Below the pieces are notes generated by a model. The model saw only the letters and a program-made list of their open reading frames with translations, searched no databases and had not been told where the DNA came from. From the NCBI RefSeq assembly GCF_014646815.1, contig NZ_BMNZ01000002.1, positions 662,641 to 726,640 on the forward strand: a stretch of 64,000 nt of DNA, written 5' to 3'. Of this stretch, positions 1 through 7,269 are shown in pieces. This DNA comes from Terrabacter tumescens (GTDB lineage Bacteria > Actinomycetota > Actinomycetes > Actinomycetales > Dermatophilaceae). The position numbers and the translations under genes are program-made. Within the stretch, counting starts at the first letter, position 1, and the number at the start of each line of letters is the position of its first letter.

Positions 1-531
1 GTCCTCTGCGCCGCAGACCCCCTCGACGAACGGGGTGTCCACGAGCCACCGGGTCGGGTAGAGCCGGCTGCCCCGCCCCCGCAGGGCCGCGGCGGCCAGG
101 TGCGGGCGCACGTGCGCGGTCGCGGGCGCGGGCGCTGGGACGGGTGCGGCGCGGGTGTCGGCGGCGGGCGCGGTGGCCACGGCGACGCGCTCGGGGTGGC
201 GGACGGCATACAACGCCTCTAGGTGCTGGGGCGCAAGGGTCTGCGCCGCGTCGACGAACGTCGTCCACGTGGCCCGGGCGAGCGAGACGCCGACGTTGCG
301 GGCGGCGGCGGACGACGCGGCGACGGCGTCCACGAGCTCGACCTCGTGGCCGGCCAAGGGGCCGCGGCAGGCCCGCTCGACTGCGTCCCGGGCGGCATCA
401 CCCGGCCCGTGGACCACGACGACGACCTCGAAGCGGTCGGCCGGGAGGGTCTGGGCGGCCAGCGACCCGAGGCACGCGGCCACGCGGTCGCTGGAGCCGG
501 GAACGGACACCACGACAGTCAGGTCACGCAC
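1..531 (-). CDS. Glycosyltransferase family 2-like protein, partial (3' end outside window)
   Basis: The reverse strand is open from a GTG at 531 to the window edge, giving 177 residues. The N-terminus (LTVVVSVPGSSDRVAACLGS) has the beta-strand and loop with which GT-A fold, family 2 glycosyltransferases start, followed by a second strand (FEVVVVVHG, about residues 34-42) and the family-like ARNVGVSLARATWTTFVDA segment at about 78-94. The usual acidic cluster after that strand is reduced to one Asp. Such enzymes transfer sugars from nucleotide-sugar donors, often to cell-envelope glycans; the acceptor cannot be told. GTG at 531 is the only plausible start I found. It is divergent from the glycosylase at 614. 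Other frames here are GC-rich shadows. Confidence 0.7.
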   Translation of the reverse strand, partial: MRDLTVVVSVPGSSDRVAACLGSLAAQTLPADRFEVVVVVHGPGDAARDAVERACRGPLAGHEVELVDAVAASSAAARNVGVSLARATWTTFVDAAQTLAPQHLEALYAVRHPERVAVATAPAADTRAAPVPAPAPATAHVRPHLAAAALRGRGSRLYPTRWLVDTPFVEGVCGAED

Positions 532-613
532 CCGGCGAAGGTAGCCGGGGCATGTGAATAGGCTGGACGGACGCGCACCCGCGCAGGTGAACGACCGGTG
601 ATCAGGAGGTGGC

Positions 614-1483
614 GTGCCCGAGGGAGACACCGTGTGGCGCACCGCCGCCCGGCTCAACGAGGCGCTCGCCGGCCGCGAGATCGTCGAGTGCGACCTGCGC
701 TGGCCCGACATCTCGACCGTCGACCTCACGGGTCGCACGACGCTCGAGGTCGTGAGCCGGGGCAAGCACGTGCTGCACCGGGTCGAGGGAGGCCTGACGC
801 TGCACTCGCACCTGCGCATGGAGGGCCAGTGGCGCGTCGAGGCGACGGAGGGTCTGGCGTCGCGCTGGCGTCGCAACCCGCAGCTGCGGGCCCTCGTGGG
901 CGCTCCCGACTGGACGGCGCTCGGGCTGCGGCTCGGCATGCTCGACCTCGTGCCGACCGCGCGCGAGGCCGACGTCGTGGGACACCTCGGGCCCGACGTG
1001 CTCGGCTCCGACTGGGACCTGACCCGCGCCGTCGACAACGTCGCGGGCAGCCACGTCCCGATCGGGCAGGCCCTGCTCGACCAGCGCAACCTCGCAGGCG
1101 TCGGCACGATGTGGTGCGCCGAGACCCTCTTCCTCGAGCGGGTGCCACCGTGGACGCCCGCGGACAAGCTGGGGCGCGAGCGGGTCGAGCGGGTCGTCGC
1201 CCGGGCCCACCGCCTCATCGACAACGGACGGCGCAACGCGGTCCAGTCGAGCACCGGCAGCTACCGCCTCGACGAGGCCCACTACGTCCACGCCCGCAGC
1301 GGCCGGCCGTGCCGACGCTGCGGCACCACGGTGCGGGTGGCGATGATCGGCGAGCCGACGCGCGAGCGCACGATGTTCTACTGCCCGGGCTGCCAGGGCG
1401 GGCTCGGACCCACCGACGACGGACGGCCGCAGGCGCCGCTGGGGTCCAGCCGCGGAGCCGCCCGCTCCAGACGCTCCTACTGA
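614..1483 (+). CDS. nei2: Fpg/Nei family DNA glycosylase (Nei2-like endonuclease VIII)
   Basis: This 289-residue protein should excise oxidised bases and nick abasic sites in base-excision repair. It begins MPEGDTVW, in which Pro2 (exposed after Met removal) and Glu3 are the catalytic residues of the family, and Lys51 (SRGKHVL) corresponds to the conserved beta-strand lysine. A C-terminal zinc finger is complete: C233-x2-C236 and C257-x2-C260. MPEGDTV and the length fit actinobacterial Nei2 better than Fpg (MPELPEV). The start is the GTG at 614, preceded by AGGAGGT at 604-610. It stands alone, divergent from the glycosyltransferase. The family assignment is secure; which of the Nei paralogues it is, less so. 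Confidence 0.9.
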   Translation: MPEGDTVWRTAARLNEALAGREIVECDLRWPDISTVDLTGRTTLEVVSRGKHVLHRVEGGLTLHSHLRMEGQWRVEATEGLASRWRRNPQLRALVGAPDWTALGLRLGMLDLVPTAREADVVGHLGPDVLGSDWDLTRAVDNVAGSHVPIGQALLDQRNLAGVGTMWCAETLFLERVPPWTPADKLGRERVERVVARAHRLIDNGRRNAVQSSTGSYRLDEAHYVHARSGRPCRRCGTTVRVAMIGEPTRERTMFYCPGCQGGLGPTDDGRPQAPLGSSRGAARSRRSY

Positions 1484-1550
1484 AAGGGCTGTGCCTGTCG
1501 GTGGAGCGTCCTACCGTGAAGGATCCGTTTCATCCGAGAGGAGCACCGCC

Positions 1551-1976
1551 ATGGCAACCCGGCTCAACCCCTACATCAGCTTCAAGGACGACGCCCGTGC
1601 GGCGATGGAGTTCTACCAGTCGGTCTTCGGCGGGGAGCTCAACGTCTCGACCTTCGGTGAGTACGGCCAGTCCGGCCCGGGCTCCGACGGTGTCATGCAC
1701 GCGCAGCTCGAGACCCCGAGCGGCTACACGATCATGGCCTCCGACACCCCGCCCGGGATGACGCACCAGGAGGGCTCGAGCATCACCGTGAGCCTCAGCG
1801 GCGACGACCGCGACGAGCTGCGCCGCTACTGGGAGGGTCTCGCCGACGGCGGCACGGTCTCGACGCCCCTCGAGAAGCAGATGTGGGGCGACGAGTTCGG
1901 CCAGCTGACCGACCGTTTCGGCATCGGCTGGCTCGTCAACATCGCCGGCGACCACTCCGCGGACGCCGCCGGCTGA
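1551..1976 (+). CDS. VOC (glyoxalase-fold) protein, PhnB-like
   Basis: The 141-residue product starts with RLNPYISFKDDARAAMEFYQ and contains FGGELNVSTFGEYG, the typical PhnB/3-demethylubiquinone methyltransferase-like subgroup of the vicinal oxygen chelate fold, and ends with a DRFGIGWLVNI motif. Members of this subgroup are mostly of unknown substrate. The ATG at 1551 is chosen because GAGAGGAG lies at about 1536-1543; an upstream in-frame start at 1491 would add 20 residues without family similarity. A second, more distant VOC protein follows at 2029. Confidence 0.85.
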   Translation: MATRLNPYISFKDDARAAMEFYQSVFGGELNVSTFGEYGQSGPGSDGVMHAQLETPSGYTIMASDTPPGMTHQEGSSITVSLSGDDRDELRRYWEGLADGGTVSTPLEKQMWGDEFGQLTDRFGIGWLVNIAGDHSADAAG

Positions 1977-2028
1977 CGCCCGTCCGCGTCGTCCACCGCA
2001 CGGTGTCGCAGCGTGACACGATCGCCGC

Positions 2029-2439
2029 GTGCTGCGACTCACCGACTTCATCATCGACTGTCCGGACACGGTCTCGCTGGCAGCCTTCTACGCCGAGGTG
2101 ACCGGTCGCCCCGTCAAGGGCGGAAGCAGCGCCGACTGGGCCGGTGTCCAGTTCGGCGAGATCGAGCTGGCCTTCACGCGGGTCGAGGACTACCGCGCTC
2201 CCCAGTGGCCCGACGGCGAGCACCCCAAGCAGTTCCATCTCGACTTCGAGGTCGACGACATCGAGGCCGAGCAGAACCGCGTCCTGGCTCTCGGTGCGAT
2301 CCTGCAGCAGGACTCCGTCGGGCCCGACGGGTACGGCTGGCGCGTCTACACCGACCCGGTGGGGCATCCGTTCTGCCTCTGCCGCAACAAGGGTGTCACG
2401 TGGACCGACCAGGGACCCGTCTGGCCCGCGAGGGGGTAG
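2029..2439 (+). CDS. VOC family (glyoxalase-like) protein
   Basis: This 136-residue single-domain protein has the VOC pattern: an N-terminal IIDCPDTVSLAAFYAEVTGR repeat, a middle QFHLDFEVDDIEAEQNRVL strand-helix unit and a C-terminal YTDPVGHPFCLC segment. It resembles the Glyoxalase_6 group found in many actinobacteria, whose substrates are unknown. The start is a GTG with no strong ribosome binding site. It is followed within 60 bases by the YdeI-like gene on the same strand. Confidence 0.85.
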   Translation: MLRLTDFIIDCPDTVSLAAFYAEVTGRPVKGGSSADWAGVQFGEIELAFTRVEDYRAPQWPDGEHPKQFHLDFEVDDIEAEQNRVLALGAILQQDSVGPDGYGWRVYTDPVGHPFCLCRNKGVTWTDQGPVWPARG

Positions 2440-2489
2440 GGCGTTCGCCGAGGGGCCGTCCTGACGGTGGGCGGTGGCACGATGGCCGC

Positions 2490-3083
2490 ATGTCGGACGA
2501 GCAGGCACCTGAGGAGGTGGCGGGTCAGCCGGTCATCTCGTTCGCGAGCGTGTCCGACTGCGAGGCCTGGTTCTCCGAGCACCACGCCGACCACCGCGGC
2601 ATCTGGCTCAAGATCGGCAGGAAGGGCGTCGCGCAGACCGTCACCTACCCCGAGGCTCTCGACGTCGCGCTCTGCCACGGCTGGATCGACGGGCAGAAGC
2701 GGGGCTGCGACGAGACCCACTGGCTGCAGCGCTTCACCCCGCGCGGGCCGCGGAGCACGTGGTCCCGGATCAACCGGGACAAGGTCGAGGCGCTGACCGA
2801 GGCCGGTCGCATGCGCCCGGCGGGGCAGGCCCAGGTCGATGCTGCCAAGGCCGACGGCCGCTGGGCGGCGGCCTACGCCGGCCAGAGAAGCGCGACCGTC
2901 CCCGACGACTTGGCTGTGGCGCTCGCTGCCGATCCGCAAGCTCAGGCGTTCTTCGAGACGCTCAGCGGCGCCAACCGCTTCGCCGTCCTCTACCGCGTCC
3001 AGGAGGCGAAGAAGCCCGAGACCCGGGCCGCGCGCATCGCGAAGTACGTCGAGATGTGCCACGACCACGAGACCCTCCACTGA
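2490..3083 (+). CDS. YdeI/OmpD-associated family protein
   Basis: The 197-residue product carries the family's core motifs: WFSEHHADHRGIWLKIGRKG, then YPEALDVALCHGWIDGQKRG, and RFTPRGPRSTWSRINRDKVE. Members are small cytoplasmic proteins of poorly understood role (YdeI was linked to peptide resistance in enterobacteria). The C-terminal helical segment (FFETLSGANRFAVLYRVQEA, KKPETRAARIAKYVEM) is also typical. The ATG at 2490 is preferred over upstream in-frame starts because the family similarity begins just after it. It is convergent with the kinase gene ending at 3154. Confidence 0.85.
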   Translation: MSDEQAPEEVAGQPVISFASVSDCEAWFSEHHADHRGIWLKIGRKGVAQTVTYPEALDVALCHGWIDGQKRGCDETHWLQRFTPRGPRSTWSRINRDKVEALTEAGRMRPAGQAQVDAAKADGRWAAAYAGQRSATVPDDLAVALAADPQAQAFFETLSGANRFAVLYRVQEAKKPETRAARIAKYVEMCHDHETLH

Positions 3084-3153
3084 CGGGTGAGCCGCTTCGG
3101 CGACCTCGCGGCGGCCTCGCGGTGGGCTCGTGGAGGGGGCGCGCCGGAGGAGG

Positions 3154-4080
3154 TCAGGACGTGGCTGACCCGGAGGGCCTGTCGAGCTGACGGGCCAGCT
3201 CGTCCGCGTCGATCGGGCTCGTGTGCGTGCCGGCCACCCCGCACGCCCAAGCGCCGGCGACCGCACCGCTCCGTGCGGCTGCGTGGGCGTCGCCACCCGC
3301 CAGCCAGGAGTGCAGGAAGCCCGACACGTAGGCGTCGCCCGCGCCGTTCGAGTCGACGACCGGTCGGTCCGGGATGTCGATGGCCGGCACCGCGAACGAC
3401 CCGCCGTCGCGCACCGTGACCCGGCTGCCCCGCGCGCCGTCCATGACGATGACGAGCCGGGCCCGGCCCTGGTCGAGCACGTCGGCGACGACGTCGCCCT
3501 CGATCCCCGTCAGGCGCGAGCCCGACACGAAGACGAGATCGGCGGCATACGCGAACGGCCGGTGGTGCGGGTTGCGCCCGTCCCAGTCGTGCAGGTCGGT
3601 CGAGGTCGTGACCCCGGCCGCGGCGGCGTCGTCGAGCGCGGCCACGGTCCACGGCATGATCGAGGCGTGCACGTGCCGCGTGTGCGCGAGCGGTCCGCGC
3701 CAGAGCGTTGGGTCGGGGGCCAGGTCGTAGGGGTGGCGCGCGTCGTAGAACGACAGCCGTCGCCCGGTGGCGTCCACGAGGTTCACCGCCCGGCGCGTGC
3801 CGCTCTCGTGGACGACGTGGTCGAAGGCGAGGCCCTCGTCCGCGAAGCGGTCGAGAAGCATCCGGCCCTCGTGGTCGTCGCCGATGACGTCGACGAGACG
3901 CGTGGCGAGGCCGAGGCGGTGGCAGCCGAGCGCGACCCCGCTGCCGGTGTGCCCGACGACCGTGTCGATCGGCGGGACGCCGTACGAGTCCGCCAGGGGA
4001 ACGGGCAGCGTCTCGACGCGCACGATGGTGTCGACGCCGGCGCCGCCGACGACGAGGACGTCAGTGGTCTGCGGTGTCAC
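3154..4080 (-). CDS. PfkB/ribokinase family carbohydrate kinase
   Basis: The 308-residue protein starts TPQTTDVLVVGGAGVDTIV and has the PfkB N-terminal region with a GHTGSGVALGCHRLGLAT glycine segment. The second signature VVDSNGAGDAYVSGF, which holds the catalytic Asp and anion hole, is near residue 247-260. The reaction is ATP-dependent phosphorylation of a sugar or nucleoside; the substrate cannot be read from sequence. The GTG at 4080 is chosen because the upstream lipoprotein gene on the same strand ends at 4097, leaving 16 bases, so the two are probably cotranscribed. Confidence 0.88.
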   Translation of the reverse strand: MTPQTTDVLVVGGAGVDTIVRVETLPVPLADSYGVPPIDTVVGHTGSGVALGCHRLGLATRLVDVIGDDHEGRMLLDRFADEGLAFDHVVHESGTRRAVNLVDATGRRLSFYDARHPYDLAPDPTLWRGPLAHTRHVHASIMPWTVAALDDAAAAGVTTSTDLHDWDGRNPHHRPFAYAADLVFVSGSRLTGIEGDVVADVLDQGRARLVIVMDGARGSRVTVRDGGSFAVPAIDIPDRPVVDSNGAGDAYVSGFLHSWLAGGDAHAAARSGAVAGAWACGVAGTHTSPIDADELARQLDRPSGSATS

Positions 4081-4096
4081 CGGGCCATTCTGCACG

Positions 4097-5350
4097 TCAG
4101 GGACGGGTGACGCTGAGCAGCCCGAGGCACATCTCGTCGGTGGTCCCCTCACCCCACACGACGTAGCGCTCGGGCAGTCCCTTGAGGTCCGGCAGCTTGT
4201 CGCGCCAGGCCTGGTCGTGGGTGCAGCTGACCTTGATCGAGTCCCCCGGGCGGATGGCCGTGGCCGGGATGGGGACCGAGCCCTGGTTGTCGAAGTCCCA
4301 GACCTTGATGTCGAGCAGCGTCCTGGCCTTGGGCGTGCCGGGGTCGAGCTCGATGCGCAGCGACGAGCCGAGCAGGTGCATGTGGCCGGCGACGGCGCGG
4401 ATCGTGGCCGGCGCCTCGACCTTGCGGGTGCACGACTGGGTCGGTCCCGGCGTCGGGATGACCGTGCCGTTGCAGACGAGCAGCAGCCCGTTGACGATGG
4501 GCCGCGACATCGGGCCGAAGCGCTCGGTGACGTCGGCGACGGCTGCGGAGCGGTCACACAAGCGCCCGGACTTGCCTGCACGACAAGGCAGCTCGACCGG
4601 AGCCGGGTAGAGCATGGTCTCGAGCGGCTTGAGCTTCGTCGACGACGACAGGCGGAGCTTGACCGACGTGCGGTCGGGCGTCGTGCCGTGTCGGAGGTTG
4701 TAGTGCACCTGCATCACGAGCAGGGAGCCGCGCTGCAGGGGGATGCCGACGTCGGAGGGCAGCACGTTCTCGCGGCCGCCGGGCGCCCACGCGCCGACCC
4801 ACGGCGCGTCGTCGAGGCTGGCCCCCCGCGAGCCCAGACCGGTGCCGCCGAAGCAGGTCCAGCCGTTGCCGCCGCTCTCGGCGTCCTTCGCCCGGGCCGC
4901 CGCCGCGGCCGACGGAGGCACCCGGAAGAGGATGACGTGGTGCACCTCCTGCGGCTGCCCCGGAGCGATGTCGAAGCCGGTGACGAAGGCATCGCGCGCG
5001 AGCTTCGGGTCGAGGACGAAGCAGCGGTAGTCGTCGGTGCCGGTCGTCGGCGCCTTGGGGGTGTAGGCGACCGGAGAGGTCACCGTCCGCATCGTCTCGC
5101 CGCCGCGCAGCGCCGCAGGCTGGGCCGGGACGACGGGCTTCGCGCCGTGGCCGGACGCGGTGGCGTCCGTGTGCCCGGCGGACCCGGTGGATGCGGTGGG
5201 CCCGGTGGCTCCCGTCGTCGCAGTGTGGCCGGCCGCATGGCCCTCGAGCCTCGCCTGTACCGTCGGGTTGGGCGTGCCGCAGCCGGCCGCCAGCAGCGCG
5301 AACGCTGCCAGCGCGGCGGCGACCGCGGGCACACCGCGTCGGGTCCTCAT
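4097..5350 (-). CDS. Secreted lipoprotein with copper type II (DBH/PHM-like) monooxygenase domain
   Basis: The 417-residue protein starts with MRTRRG, a hydrophobic stretch and a lipobox (LLAAGC, Cys24), then a low-complexity Thr/His/Gly linker to about residue 70. The rest matches ascorbate-dependent type II copper monooxygenases: a His pair (EVHHVILF, about 136-137), VHYN (about 213), HMHLLG (about 322-324) and TTDEMCLG near the C-terminus (Met about 407). These correspond to the three His ligands of the first copper and the His-x-His plus Met ligands of the second in PHM/DBH. Activity is likely extracytoplasmic; the substrate is unknown. The ATG at 5350 is fixed by the signal peptide. Confidence 0.8.
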   Translation of the reverse strand: MRTRRGVPAVAAALAAFALLAAGCGTPNPTVQARLEGHAAGHTATTGATGPTASTGSAGHTDATASGHGAKPVVPAQPAALRGGETMRTVTSPVAYTPKAPTTGTDDYRCFVLDPKLARDAFVTGFDIAPGQPQEVHHVILFRVPPSAAAAARAKDAESGGNGWTCFGGTGLGSRGASLDDAPWVGAWAPGGRENVLPSDVGIPLQRGSLLVMQVHYNLRHGTTPDRTSVKLRLSSSTKLKPLETMLYPAPVELPCRAGKSGRLCDRSAAVADVTERFGPMSRPIVNGLLLVCNGTVIPTPGPTQSCTRKVEAPATIRAVAGHMHLLGSSLRIELDPGTPKARTLLDIKVWDFDNQGSVPIPATAIRPGDSIKVSCTHDQAWRDKLPDLKGLPERYVVWGEGTTDEMCLGLLSVTRP

Positions 5351-5426
5351 CCCGTCAGTGTAGGAACGTCGGCGCGAAGAGGAGCCGTTGTCGAGCCTTG
5401 GCCTGCAGAGCAGTGGACCTGCGGCG

Positions 5427-6617
5427 TCAGGACCGGTCGGCGAACGGTCCTGCGGGTGCGAAGGCATGGGCGGCGAAGCGCTCGCCCACGAGCCGGTGCG
5501 TGGCGTCGTCGGGGTGCAGCCCGTCCGGAAGGGGCAGCCGGATCGCGTCGTCGGCGCCATACAACGACAGCCCGTCGAGCAGGTGCAGGTGGGGGTCAGT
5601 GGCGGACCGCTGCGCCACGACCCTGGCCATCTCCTCGCGGACCACGCCCAGCGTGAGCCGGCCGGCCGCGACGTCGGCCGGGTCGCCGGTGGCCCGGAAG
5701 CCCAGCCGACCCTCGGCCAGGGCCTCGAGGTCGAAGGCCCCGGGGCCCGGAGTGTCCTCGTGGATCGCGCAGTGCAGGGGAGTGACGACGAGCAGGGGGA
5801 TGTCGGGGTGTCCGTCGCGCACCGTGTCGAGCAGCCCGTGGAGTGCCGGTCCGAACGCCCGGCGACGCATCAGGTCGGCGTTGACGACGTTGATGCCCAT
5901 CTTGATGCTGAGCAGGTCCGCCGACGTATCGCGCAGCACCCGACCAACGGCAGGGTCGAGGAGCGCGCTCCCGGCCAGTCCGAGGTTGACGAGGTCCACG
6001 CCGCCGAGGCGCGCCGCGAGGGCGGGCCACGTCGAGGTCGGGCGATCGGCACCGGAGCCCTGGCTGATCGAGCTGCCGTGGTGGACCCACGTGCGGCGGC
6101 TCCGGTCGCCGAGGGCCTCGACGCGGGCGTCGGTCCGCAGGTCGACGAGCTCGGTCGTCTCGAGGTGGGGGAGCCACAGCTCCACGTTCTTGTCGCGGGG
6201 GTCCAGCCCCTCGAAGCGCACCGTCGCGACCGGTCCGCGGGTGGTCTCGCTCGTGCCGGTCGCGAGGTCGATGGTGATCGTGTCGCCCTCGGTGACGCGG
6301 GCCCGGTCGACGAGGCGGCCGTCGACGACGAGGTCGAGCACGCCGTCGGGCCGCGGCGGCAGGCCGGGATAGAGGCGCTTGGTGGCCAGGACGTCGAGCT
6401 CGATCACCGTCGCGGTGCTGCGGAACGCGATCCTCGCCCCGGACGGCTGTCCCTCCGCCATGAGGAGCTGGGGGTCGGGGACCTGGGCACGCGCCCACGC
6501 AGGCAGCCGGTGCGGGACCAGGCCGCGGGCGCTGGGCTCGAGCTCGGCGACGCCGCGGACGATCTCGGGCGACAGGGGGACCGACTGCAGTGGCAGCTGT
6601 GGCATGGCTTGGGTCAT
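5427..6617 (-). CDS. SGNH/GDSL-family hydrolase
   Basis: The 396-residue protein has a beta-rich N-terminal half of about 170 residues, then a GDSL-like catalytic region: HHGSSISQG near residue 178 (nucleophile Ser block), NLGLAGSALLD (Gly block), and DGLHPDDATHRL near 365, which carries the Asp and His of the triad. It is probably an esterase or carbohydrate esterase. No signal peptide is seen, so it is likely cytoplasmic. Its ATG overlaps the stop of the TetR gene upstream (ATGA at 6614-6617), so the two are coupled and the regulator probably controls the pair. Confidence 0.85.
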   Translation of the reverse strand: MTQAMPQLPLQSVPLSPEIVRGVAELEPSARGLVPHRLPAWARAQVPDPQLLMAEGQPSGARIAFRSTATVIELDVLATKRLYPGLPPRPDGVLDLVVDGRLVDRARVTEGDTITIDLATGTSETTRGPVATVRFEGLDPRDKNVELWLPHLETTELVDLRTDARVEALGDRSRRTWVHHGSSISQGSGADRPTSTWPALAARLGGVDLVNLGLAGSALLDPAVGRVLRDTSADLLSIKMGINVVNADLMRRRAFGPALHGLLDTVRDGHPDIPLLVVTPLHCAIHEDTPGPGAFDLEALAEGRLGFRATGDPADVAAGRLTLGVVREEMARVVAQRSATDPHLHLLDGLSLYGADDAIRLPLPDGLHPDDATHRLVGERFAAHAFAPAGPFADRS

Positions 6618-7183
6618 GGGGTGCTCCAGTGGTCGAGGAGGTGGTGCAGGCCGTCCAGGATGCGAGCCCAGGAGGCCTGCGAGTCGGGGGTGCTATGGGC
6701 GAAGCCACCGCTGAGCTCGAGGGTGGTGAAGCCGTGGAAGACGGTGCCGAGCAGGCGCACGGCGTGCGTCTCGTCGTCCGCCGAGAGCCGGTAGCCGCGC
6801 AGGACGGCGCGGGCGAGCTGGGCGTGACGCGGCCCGGCGCTCGCGGCAGCCGTCTGCGCGTCGAGGCGCAGCCGCGTCGCGTCGTACCGCCCGGGATGCT
6901 CCGCGGCATACCCCCGGTAGGTGTCGCCGAGGGCGACAAGGGCCTCGTGCCCGCTGCGTCCCGCCACCGCGTCCGAGCCACGGTCGGCGAGCTCGGCGAG
7001 AGCCAGCAGGGCCACTCGCTTCCGCAGGTCGTCGGTGCCGTCGACGTGCGAGTAGAGGCTCGCCGTGCGGACGCCCAGCCGACGTGCCAGCTCCGACGCG
7101 GTCAGCCCGGCGAAGCCGATCTCGTCAGCCAGATCCGCACCGGCGAGCACGACCTTCTCGGTCGTCAGGCCGGCGCGGGGCAC
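6614..7183 (-). CDS. TetR/AcrR family transcriptional regulator (WHG-type C-terminus)
   Basis: This 189-residue protein has an N-terminal helix-turn-helix (GLTASELARRLGVRTASLYS, about residues 24-44) and a ligand-binding half with HGFTTLELSGGF near 150, typical of the TetR WHG subgroup. It is translated just before the SGNH hydrolase with an ATGA overlap. A perfect dyad at 7228-7242, about 45 bases upstream of its start, is the likely autoregulatory operator. Ligand unknown. Confidence 0.9.
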   Translation of the reverse strand: MPRAGLTTEKVVLAGADLADEIGFAGLTASELARRLGVRTASLYSHVDGTDDLRKRVALLALAELADRGSDAVAGRSGHEALVALGDTYRGYAAEHPGRYDATRLRLDAQTAAASAGPRHAQLARAVLRGYRLSADDETHAVRLLGTVFHGFTTLELSGGFAHSTPDSQASWARILDGLHHLLDHWSTP

Positions 7184-7227
7184 GTCTGGCGCTCGCGATG
7201 GTTCGTCATGCCCCGAACCATCGCATC

Positions 7228-7242
7228 CCTAAAGCCTTTAGG
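7228..7242. promoter_or_regulatory. Perfect dyad CCTAAAG-C-CTTTAGG, probable TetR operator
   Basis: Two 7-base arms with one central base lie between the TetR start (7183) and the end of glpD (7270). AT-rich dyads of this kind are rare in this GC-rich DNA and sit where a TetR autoregulator binds. Assignment to the adjacent regulator is inference. Confidence 0.6.
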
Positions 7243-7269
7243 CAAATCCCATATGCATGTAGCCGGTGA

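Noticed and set aside
144..557. Plus-strand open frames opposite the glycosyltransferase
   Set aside because: They are Arg-rich, low-complexity translations typical of shadow frames; the minus strand gives a coherent GT2-like protein.
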